From the NCBI GenBank assembly GCA_023255165.1, contig JALRJD010000137.1, positions 1 to 6,964 on the forward strand: a stretch of DNA of 6,964 bases. Reading direction: 5' to 3'. Positions 1 through 5,894 of the stretch are shown piece by piece (the stretch's first letter is position 1; each line of letters opens with the position of its first letter). The DNA comes from Porticoccaceae bacterium. Lineage in GTDB: Bacteria; Pseudomonadota; Gammaproteobacteria; Pseudomonadales; Porticoccaceae. Below the pieces are notes generated by a model. It had not been told where the DNA came from. It was given only the letters and a program-made list of their open reading frames with translations, and ran no database searches. A program made the translations under genes and the position numbers.

Positions 1-1
1 C

Positions 2-139
2 AGGGCCCATGTCGCCGAAGGCGTCGTAGCGGACGACGGACACGTGGCGCAGCGCCATCGCGAGGTCACGCCGCGTGGCGCCGAGAACGGAGTCCAGGTG
101 AGCCACCTCGCCGCGCAGGTCGTTGAACTCGTCGATGGT
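2..139 (-). CDS. Fragment of a DUF4446-family protein, actinobacterial in character (foreign to the rest of the window)
   Basis: Seen: the minus strand is open for 46 codons (139 down to 2) and off the left edge. It has a helical, charged stretch (LRGEVAHLDSVL) followed by the motif VRYDAFGDMG. Known: a V-RYDAF-D-G core after a heptad-like helix is characteristic of DUF4446 proteins, small proteins of unknown function common in high-GC Actinobacteria and some Firmicutes. Third codon positions are G or C in 42 of 46 codons, far above the genes to the right. The piece lacks both its N-terminal start and the C-terminal half of the family domain. On its 5' side it stops being coherent at about position 140, exactly where the histidine kinase on the other strand becomes recognisable. 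I infer a fragment from another genome joined by assembly or library chimerism. The family call rests on motif memory over 46 residues. Confidence 0.55.
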
Positions 140-147
140 GCGGCTCA
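136..147. other. Probable chimeric junction between high-GC actinobacterial-like DNA and gammaproteobacterial DNA
   Basis: To the left, only the minus strand makes protein sense, and composition is very GC-rich with strong G/C third positions. To the right, the plus strand enters a HATPase domain in mid-fold (VRLKFVVKDTGIGI), with no N-box, dimerisation domain or sensor upstream. The kinase frame meets an in-frame TGA at 99-101, so it cannot extend back through the left-hand DNA. The bases GTGCGGCTC at 138-146 can be read plausibly in both genes, so the exact breakpoint cannot be fixed more finely. Confidence 0.6.
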
Positions 148-3100
148 AGTTTGTGGTCAAGGATACCGGCATTGGTATTGCGGATCATGATCAGTCGAGG
201 ATTTTTGATGCCTTTACCCAGGTTGACTCCTCAAACACCAAGGGCTATCAGGGCACAGGGTTGGGGCTGGCGATCAGCAAGCAGGTGATCGAGTTGATGG
301 GCGGCGATATTTTTGTCGCCAGCGAGCTGGGTCATGGCAGCCAGTTTGGCTTTACCGTGCCAGTGCAGGTTGCCAGGTCCCCAGCCAAAGTCATAGCGCT
401 GCGCAGCCTGGACAATGCCACCGCACTGTTTGTTAGCGGCAGCGCAATTCTGCGAAGGTTTGGCGCCCAGAAACTGGCGGCGATGGGCGTGCAGGTGCAA
501 CTCGCCGAGTCCGGGCTAAAGGCGTTGAATATTATTCGCCGGCGCAAACAGGCTGAAGGTTTCGATATTCTGTTTATCGATCAGGATATCAGAGACATTA
601 AAATCAATGAGCTGATTGAGTTTATGCGCGAGGATGAAAACGTTGGCAAGCGGCTGGCGGTACTGTTGAGCAACCCCTGGAACAAGGATTCTCAGGTAAG
701 CGACATCCTGATGCCACGGCTGAACAAACCACTGCGCTCGGATTCAATCTCCAAAATTCTGGGTAAATATCTGCTCGACAAACAGACCGGCGAACGCGCA
801 GACGGGCAGCCAGGAGAGAGTGTTACTGAAGGCTTTGATGAGAGTTTTGGCGGCGGTTTTGTTGAAGGTTATGACGAGGATCTGGATGACAATTTCCACG
901 AGTTTGATCAGGACAGATTGCCCGAAGATGGCGTCTGCCGCCGCTGCTGCAAAATTCTGGTCGTCGATGACAGCCGCGCCAATCAACAGGTAGCGGTTGC
1001 CATGCTTGAGCGCCTCGGCGCTCAGGCGACGCTGGCCAATAACGGCAAGGAAGCGGTCGAAAAGGTGATGCGTGAAACCTTTGATATGGTGTTAATGGAC
1101 TGCAATATGCCAATTATGAATGGCTACGACGCCACTCGTCAGATTCGGCTTTACGAGGGTGAAAAAGCCGGTACCTTGCCGATTCTCGCCATGACCGCCA
1201 ATAACTCGGATAACGAAGAACAGATCTGCCGTGACGCCGGTATGAGTGATTTTCTGCCCAAGCCGCTCAATCTCGCCAGGCTGCGCGATGCGTTGTCGAG
1301 CTGGCGCTGCCCGGTGGCGGAAGTTTGCGACGAGCCGGCGACGATTTGTGAAGCCGCGGAGGTCAATCACCCCGAAGCACAATATGGCCCACTGAGTTAT
1401 GACCCTGCGGTGATTGAGTCACTCAGGGAGGCAGTGGGCGCAGTGGTCTCGTCAATGATTAAAGCCTTTGTCGAAGATACGCCGATTTATATCGACAAAC
1501 TCAAAGTTGCGCTGCAAGAGAACAATGCGCGGCAGGTGCGCGATATGGCCCACACTATTAAAGGCAGTGCGGCTAATTTTGGCGCCCATAAGCTGGTGGC
1601 GGTGAGCAGGCAGCTCGAGGATGAGGCCGGCCGCGACAATCTCCAAAATGGGCCTGAACTGATGGAGAAAATCGCCCAGGCCTTTGATGTGTTGCGGGAT
1701 GATCTGAAACAGGAAGTCTCCGCAGACTACCAAACAGCCAAGGTTCCTTTCAAAAACGGCAAGTACAGCAGCATTCTGATTGTCGATGACGACCGCACCG
1801 TGCGCATGGCGCTGGTGGATGCCTTTATGCGTGAAAACTATGAAGTCGAGGAGGCCAGCAATGGCATGCAGGCGCTGAATATCTGCAAACGCCATATGCC
1901 GGATCTGGTGCTGATGGATGCGGTGATGCCAGAGATGGATGGCTTCGATGCCTGCCAGATGATTCGCGACTTGCCCCATGGCGGCGATATACCAGTGTTG
2001 ATGATTACCGCGCTGGACGACGAGCATTCCATTGTTCGGGCCTTCTCATCCGGCGCCACAGACTATATTTCCAAGCCAATCAATTTCTCGGTGATCAAAC
2101 AGCGTGTCGCGCGCCTGATCAAGGCCAGCAAAGCGGAGAAAGATGTGAAAAAGCTCGCCTACCACGACCCATTGACCGGGCTGCCCAATCGCACCCATCT
2201 GAAACAACAGCTGGCGGTCACGGTCAATCGCGCCGGTGCCGAGAAAGAGCGTTTTGCGATTCTGTTTCTCGATCTCGACCGCTTTAAGATGATCAACGAT
2301 ACCATGGGGCATGACACTGGCGACTTACTATTAAAGGCAGTGGCCGACCGGATCCGTCACTGTGTGCGTGAAAATGATTTTGTCGCCCGTCTCGGCGGCG
2401 ATGAATTTACTATCGTGCTGGAGAATATCGCCAACCTTGAGAGTGCCTCCAATGTCGCGGAAAAAATATGCCGCTCGGTAGCGCGACCGTTTGTGTTTAT
2501 GCAGCAGAAGATGTTTGTCACCACCAGCATCGGTATCTCAATCTTCCCCGACGATGGTCAGGATGTCAGCGCCCTGATCAAACATGCCGACTCGGCCATG
2601 TTCCGCGCCAAGGAAAAGCGCAACAACTACTGTTTCTACGAGCGCGGCATGGAAGCCGAAATTGCCTCGCGACTTAAGCTCGAACATGAGTTGCGCAAGG
2701 CTATCGACAGCGATGAGCTGGTGCTGCACTATCAGCCGCAACTCAATCTCACCACCGGTGAATTAACCGGTGCCGAGGCACTGGTACGCTGGGAGCATCC
2801 GATGAAAGGGTTGGTGCCGCCGGATGTGTTTATTCCTCTCGCGGAGGAGAGCGGCCTGATCAACCAGCTTACCGACTGGGTGCTGGAACATGCCGCGCTG
2901 CAACTGAAACAGTGGCTCGATCAGCATCACCAACTGACTCTGGCGATCAACCTCTCGGTGAAAGATCTGATGCAGCAGGATCTCTTCAGCAAACTCACCG
3001 AGCTGGTCGAACGCATCGGTCTGCCGGGCGAACTGCTGGAGCTGGAAATTACCGAAAGCACCTTGATGGATCATCCGGAACTGATGATTACCGAGCTCAA

Positions 3101-3443
3101 TAAGATCAAGCAGATGGGCGTCACCATTGCGGTGGACGACTTTGGCAGTGGCTATTCATCGCTCAATTACCTCAAGCGGCTGCCAGTGGATGTGTTGAAA
3201 ATTGACCGCTCGTTTGTCAAGGATATCGAATCGGATCCCAGCGACAGCGCGATTGTCTCGGGGATTATTGCCCTGGCCAAAAGCCTGCATATGTCGACGG
3301 TTGCCGAAGGAGTTGAAACCGACGGCCAGCGCGCCATTTTGCAGCAGCTCGGCTGCGACCATTTTCAGGGTTATCTGGTCAGCAAACCGCTAACTCCGGA
3401 GCTGTTTACCGAGCAGTTTTTGAGCCGCGAAAAAATCCTCTAA
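138..3443 (+). CDS. Hybrid histidine kinase / c-di-GMP enzyme, 5'-truncated: HATPase-REC(degenerate)-REC-HPt-REC-GGDEF-EAL
   Basis: Residue n is the codon starting at 120+3n. Domains in order: the HATPase C-terminal half at 6-83 (G1 box DTGIGI 14-19, F-box near 28, G2 box GTGLGL 44-49); a degenerate receiver at 97-217; an acidic Gly/Phe-rich linker at 222-270; a receiver at 277-394 (D282 D283, phosphoacceptor D326, T358, K380); an HPt at ~425-530 (H477 in AHTIKGSAANFGA); a receiver at 549-667 (D555-D557, D599, T629, K651). Then a GGDEF domain at ~676-838 (GGDEF 758-762, inhibitory RxxD R749-D752, metal D717, N725, D734) and an EAL domain at ~852-1097 (E885, N943, E975, D1005 D1006, K1026, E1062, Q1082). 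Known: HPt shuttles phosphate between receivers, GGDEF makes c-di-GMP and EAL hydrolyses it to pGpG. Inferred: phosphate passes H-D326-H477-D599 and tunes c-di-GMP output. The sensor, the HisKA domain and the true start are missing, lost at the junction near 140. The TTG/ATG at 123/135 are not real starts. Confidence 0.93.
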   Translation: MRLKFVVKDTGIGIADHDQSRIFDAFTQVDSSNTKGYQGTGLGLAISKQVIELMGGDIFVASELGHGSQFGFTVPVQVARSPAKVIALRSLDNATALFVSGSAILRRFGAQKLAAMGVQVQLAESGLKALNIIRRRKQAEGFDILFIDQDIRDIKINELIEFMREDENVGKRLAVLLSNPWNKDSQVSDILMPRLNKPLRSDSISKILGKYLLDKQTGERADGQPGESVTEGFDESFGGGFVEGYDEDLDDNFHEFDQDRLPEDGVCRRCCKILVVDDSRANQQVAVAMLERLGAQATLANNGKEAVEKVMRETFDMVLMDCNMPIMNGYDATRQIRLYEGEKAGTLPILAMTANNSDNEEQICRDAGMSDFLPKPLNLARLRDALSSWRCPVAEVCDEPATICEAAEVNHPEAQYGPLSYDPAVIESLREAVGAVVSSMIKAFVEDTPIYIDKLKVALQENNARQVRDMAHTIKGSAANFGAHKLVAVSRQLEDEAGRDNLQNGPELMEKIAQAFDVLRDDLKQEVSADYQTAKVPFKNGKYSSILIVDDDRTVRMALVDAFMRENYEVEEASNGMQALNICKRHMPDLVLMDAVMPEMDGFDACQMIRDLPHGGDIPVLMITALDDEHSIVRAFSSGATDYISKPINFSVIKQRVARLIKASKAEKDVKKLAYHDPLTGLPNRTHLKQQLAVTVNRAGAEKERFAILFLDLDRFKMINDTMGHDTGDLLLKAVADRIRHCVRENDFVARLGGDEFTIVLENIANLESASNVAEKICRSVARPFVFMQQKMFVTTSIGISIFPDDGQDVSALIKHADSAMFRAKEKRNNYCFYERGMEAEIASRLKLEHELRKAIDSDELVLHYQPQLNLTTGELTGAEALVRWEHPMKGLVPPDVFIPLAEESGLINQLTDWVLEHAALQLKQWLDQHHQLTLAINLSVKDLMQQDLFSKLTELVERIGLPGELLELEITESTLMDHPELMITELNKIKQMGVTIAVDDFGSGYSSLNYLKRLPVDVLKIDRSFVKDIESDPSDSAIVSGIIALAKSLHMSTVAEGVETDGQRAILQQLGCDHFQGYLVSKPLTPELFTEQFLSREKIL

Positions 3444-3478
3444 ATTCACCTGTTTCTTACCTTCTCAACGCTCCGCTA

Positions 3479-3487
3479 TGTGATAAT
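3479..3487 (+). promoter_or_regulatory. Possible extended -10 promoter for yciO
   Basis: TGTGATAAT matches the extended -10 consensus TGnTATAAT with one mismatch in the hexamer, 28 bases before the yciO ATG. There is no convincing -35 box at 16-18 bp upstream, which an extended -10 can tolerate. It lies in the 72-base gap after the signalling gene, which contains no clear intrinsic terminator, so read-through from upstream is equally possible. Confidence 0.3.
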
Positions 3488-3500
3488 GCCGCCAATATTA

Positions 3501-3504
3501 AAGG
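3501..3504 (+). promoter_or_regulatory. Ribosome binding site deciding the yciO start
   Basis: AAGG lies 11 bases before ATG 3516. The in-frame GTG at 3480 has no comparable site and would add 12 residues not found in the family. The site therefore favours the ATG, which also gives the typical YciO opening (MSEYLTIHPENPQQRL). Confidence 0.45.
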
Positions 3505-3515
3505 CGCGTATTTTC

Positions 3516-4130
3516 ATGAGCGAATATCTCACCATTCATCCCGAAAATCCCCAGCAGCGACTGATCGCTCAGGCGGCGAAGATTGTTCGCAAAGGCGGCG
3601 TGATTGTCTATCCCACCGACTCGGTCTATGCCATCGGCTGCCATATTGGCGACAAGCAGGCGCTGGATCGTATTCGCGCCATACGCCGGGTGGATAAGAA
3701 CCACAATTTTACCCTGATGTGCCGCGACCTCTCCGAGCTGGCCAGTTACGCGCGGGTTGATAACACCGCATTTCGCAGTCTCAAGGCTCACACTCCCGGC
3801 CCCTTTACTTTTATCCTGCCAGCCACCTCCGAAGTGCCGCGGCGCTTGATGCACCCCAAGCGTAAAACCATTGGCTTGCGCGTGCCCAACAGCCCGATCG
3901 CTCAGGCGCTGCTGGAAGAGCTGGGTGAGCCGATGATGAGCGTGACCCTGATTCTGCCCGATGACGAATATCCGCTCTCCGACCCCTACGATATTCGCGC
4001 CGCTCTCGAAGCCCATGTGGATGTGTTGATCGACGGCGGCTATTGCGGACTTGAGCCGACCACCGTGGTCGATATGACCGGGCCACTGCCAGAGGTGACC
4101 CGCCAGGGTATGGGCGATTTTTCCGCCTGA
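3516..4130 (+). CDS. yciO: YciO, Sua5/YciO/YrdC-family protein (threonylcarbamoyl-AMP synthase-like)
   Basis: The product is 204 residues, close to E. coli YciO (about 206), and resembles it along its whole length. Recognisable blocks are IHPENPQQRL (7-16), VRKGGVIVYPTDSVYAIGC (24-42), HNFTLMCRDLSEL (63-75), TPGPFTFIL (93-101), KRKTIGLRVPNSPIAQ (115-130) and PTTVVD (181-186). Known: the family shares the YrdC/TsaC fold, which condenses threonine, bicarbonate and ATP into threonylcarbamoyl-AMP for t6A37 tRNA modification. YciO is a paralogous branch whose physiological role is less certain than that of TsaC or Sua5. The protein is cytosolic, with no signal peptide or membrane segment. It ends in tandem stops TGA-TAG (4128-4133). 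It lies 70 bases ahead of scpA, an order common in gammaproteobacteria. The start at 3516 was chosen over GTG 3480 by family length and ribosome binding site. Confidence 0.93.
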   Translation: MSEYLTIHPENPQQRLIAQAAKIVRKGGVIVYPTDSVYAIGCHIGDKQALDRIRAIRRVDKNHNFTLMCRDLSELASYARVDNTAFRSLKAHTPGPFTFILPATSEVPRRLMHPKRKTIGLRVPNSPIAQALLEELGEPMMSVTLILPDDEYPLSDPYDIRAALEAHVDVLIDGGYCGLEPTTVVDMTGPLPEVTRQGMGDFSA

Positions 4131-4144
4131 TAGATTAATCATGA

Positions 4145-4172
4145 TGGCCACAGCCGGCATTGTGGTTATAAT
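4145..4172 (+). promoter_or_regulatory. Sigma70-like promoter for the scpA-scpB-rluB operon, with an overlapping dyad
   Basis: A perfect -10 box TATAAT at 4167-4172 is preceded, after a 16-base spacer, by TGGCCA at 4145-4150 (four of six matches to TTGACA). Transcription would begin near 4179, leaving about 22 bases of leader before GTG 4201. Between the boxes lies an inverted repeat, CCACA (4148-4152) and TGTGG (4161-4165), flanking the palindrome GCCGGC (4153-4158). An operator is possible, but nothing identifies a regulator. Confidence 0.5.
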
Positions 4173-4200
4173 TGCCAACTAATTATTACTCGAGCCGCCT

Positions 4201-5109
4201 GTGAGCAACGAAGCCACTTCTCTTCATCCTGATGCCCAATCCGACGTCGCTGCCGACGTGCAAGCTGAGCTACCTGAAAATGGCAGTGAAGCGGTTGTCG
4301 CAGCCCCGGCGCACAGCGCGCGCCCGGAACAGGAAGAGATGCCGTTTGCCATGGTTCAGGGCAAAGAGCTAACCATTCTGCCGAAAGACCTCTATATCCC
4401 GCCGGATGCACTGGAAGTTTTTCTCGAAGCCTTTGAAGGTCCCCTCGATCTGCTGCTCTATTTAATCCGTCGCCAAAATCTTGATATCCTCGAGATCAAT
4501 GTCGCGGAAATCACCCGGCAGTACATGGGTTATATCGGCCTGATGGAATCGATTCAGCTTGAGCTGGCAGCCGAATATCTGGTGATGGCGGCGATGCTGG
4601 CCGAAATTAAATCGCGCATGTTGCTGCCGCGTCAGGTGATGGACGAAGACGACGAAGAGGATCCGCGCGCCGAATTGATTCGCCGTCTGCAAGAGTATGA
4701 GCGGTTTAAAAAAGCCGCCGACGATATCGATGAAATGCCGCGCCTCGGTCGCGATATTCACCAGGCCTCGGCCCATGCGCCAGAGCGCAGTCAGGCAGTG
4801 CAGCACCCGGATGTGGATATGCGCGAGCTGCTCGCCGCACTGGCTGAAGTGTTGCAGCGCGCGGAGATGTTTGAAAGCCACCAGGTGGAAATGGAAAAAC
4901 TCTCTACCAGAGAGCGCATGACCTATGTGTTGGAAGCGCTGCGCGGTGAGCAATTTGTGCCCTTTGTCAGTCTGTTTAAAACTTCCGAGGGCAAACTGGG
5001 TGTAGTGGTAACCTTTTTGGCCATTATGGAATTGATTAAAGAGTCACTGGTTGAAATCGTGCAGAGCGAAACCTTTGGCCCCATCCACGTAAAAGCTAGA
5101 ACCTCATGA
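4201..5109 (+). CDS. scpA: ScpA, segregation and condensation protein A (kleisin of SMC-ScpAB)
   Basis: ScpA is the kleisin that bridges the SMC ATPase heads and binds the ScpB dimer, promoting chromosome condensation and segregation. The 302-residue product has the kleisin N-terminal block VFLEAFEGPLDLLLYLIRR (73-91), then VAEITRQYMGY (101-111) and a helical LAAEYLVMAAMLAEIKSRMLLP stretch (122-143). An acidic patch (148-154) precedes a central linker. The C-terminal winged-helix block covers about 245-300 (FVPFVSLFKTSEG at 252-264). The first ~46 residues are an Ala/Glu-rich, low-complexity extension before MPFAMVQG. GTG 4201 is the first start after the in-frame TAA at 4180 and fits the promoter, but its Shine-Dalgarno sequence is weak. 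ATG 4339 is preceded by AGGAAGAG and would give 256 residues. The stop overlaps the scpB start (ATGA), which indicates translational coupling. Confidence 0.94.
   Translation: MSNEATSLHPDAQSDVAADVQAELPENGSEAVVAAPAHSARPEQEEMPFAMVQGKELTILPKDLYIPPDALEVFLEAFEGPLDLLLYLIRRQNLDILEINVAEITRQYMGYIGLMESIQLELAAEYLVMAAMLAEIKSRMLLPRQVMDEDDEEDPRAELIRRLQEYERFKKAADDIDEMPRLGRDIHQASAHAPERSQAVQHPDVDMRELLAALAEVLQRAEMFESHQVEMEKLSTRERMTYVLEALRGEQFVPFVSLFKTSEGKLGVVVTFLAIMELIKESLVEIVQSETFGPIHVKARTS
4331..4341 (+). promoter_or_regulatory. Alternative ribosome binding site and ATG start within scpA
   Basis: AGGAAGAG directly precedes the in-frame ATG at 4339, giving a purine-rich site with close spacing (AGGA, 4 bases). 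Translation from here would omit the 46-residue disordered extension and start at MPFAMVQG, just before the conserved kleisin block. It is either the true start or an internal start producing a short isoform. The sequence alone does not decide. Confidence 0.3.
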
Positions 5110-5894
5110 ATGCTGATCTGATTAAAAAAATTGTTGAAGGCGCACTGTTGGCGGCGGGTAAGCCGCTGGATATCGCGCGCCTTGAAAGTCTCTTTGACGA
5201 GGACGAGCGTCCACCTCGCGACCAGATCAAAGCCGCTCTGGAAGAGGTTGAGGCGGATTGTCGCGGTCGTGGTTATGAGTTGATGCAGACCGGCAGCGGC
5301 TATCGTTTTCAGGTGCGCCAGGAACTCTCCGAATGGGTCAACCGCCTGTGGAGCGAAAAGCCCAAGCGCTATTCCCGCGCCATGCTTGAAACCCTGGCCC
5401 TGATTGCCTATCGCCAGCCGCTGACCCGCGGCGATATCGAACAGGTGCGCGGTGTTGCGGTGAGCTCGGATATTATTAAAACCCTGCAAGAGCGCGACTG
5501 GGTTCGCGTGGTGGGTTACCGTGATGTGCCGGGTAAGCCCGCCCTCTATGCGACGACCAAAATTTTCCTCGACTATTTCAATATCAAAAGCCTTGAGCAG
5601 CTGCCGGCGCTGAGCGAAATTAAAGATTTTGCCGAGCTCGATCCCGAGTTGGAATTGGCGCTCTCGGGCACTAGTGGCGAACCGGTGGCCGCCAATGATG
5701 ATTTGGCCGATCCGAGTGAGTTTAACCTCGAGCAGGAAATTGATGGCGAGCACAATGTGATAACCGACGAGATCGAACTGGAAGGCGACGCGCCGGCTTA
5801 CAACCAGTTTGATGCAGAAGAATATGATTCAGAAGAACTGGAAGGAGAACAACCGGGCGCCAGTGACAGGCCGAGCGGTTTAGCCAATGAGTGA
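5106..5894 (+). CDS. scpB: ScpB, segregation and condensation protein B, with a long acidic tail
   Basis: ScpB is a tandem winged-helix protein that dimerises and clamps ScpA, completing the SMC-ScpAB condensin. The first winged helix spans about 1-75 (LIKKIVEGALLAAGKPLDI at 5-23; GYELMQTGSGYRFQV at 56-70). The second spans about 86-160 and carries the family signature RYSRAMLETLALIAYRQPLT (88-107), then IEQVRGVAVSSDIIKTL (111-127), VGYRDVPGKPALYATT (136-151) and FLDYFNI (154-160). Residues 171-262 are an unstructured-looking tail with about 30 Asp/Glu and only two Lys/Arg. Acidic tails are known in proteobacterial ScpB, but this one makes up a third of the protein. Its ATG overlaps the scpA stop by 4 nt and its own stop overlaps rluB by 8 nt. 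No good Shine-Dalgarno sequence is visible, so reinitiation after scpA is likely. Confidence 0.95.
   Translation: MNADLIKKIVEGALLAAGKPLDIARLESLFDEDERPPRDQIKAALEEVEADCRGRGYELMQTGSGYRFQVRQELSEWVNRLWSEKPKRYSRAMLETLALIAYRQPLTRGDIEQVRGVAVSSDIIKTLQERDWVRVVGYRDVPGKPALYATTKIFLDYFNIKSLEQLPALSEIKDFAELDPELELALSGTSGEPVAANDDLADPSEFNLEQEIDGEHNVITDEIELEGDAPAYNQFDAEEYDSEELEGEQPGASDRPSGLANE

Noticed and set aside
123..137. TTG 123 or ATG 135 as the true start of the signalling gene
   Set aside because: Both fall in the foreign left-hand DNA or at the junction, and a start there would leave a kinase lacking the HisKA domain and N-box. They are accidental codons.
1452..2027. Long minus-strand open frame (191 codons) opposite the HPt/receiver region
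   Set aside because: It mirrors a strongly supported plus-strand coding region, has His/Gln/Ile-rich shadow composition and shows no family motif.
3444..3500. Intrinsic terminator after the signalling gene
   Set aside because: No stem followed by a T-run is visible in the gap, only scattered pyrimidine-rich sequence.
3480..3515. GTG 3480 as the start of yciO
   Set aside because: It adds 12 residues absent from the family and lacks a ribosome site. ATG 3516 matches the family N-terminus.
3498..4178. Minus-strand open frame of 226 codons opposite yciO
   Set aside because: It is antisense to a well-recognised YciO, and its translation shows no recognisable domain. It also begins inside the scpA promoter region.
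4923..5753. Minus-strand open frame of 276 codons opposite scpA/scpB
   Set aside because: It is longer than scpB itself, but it covers two conserved condensin genes in antisense and has no family-like motif. It is a codon-bias shadow.
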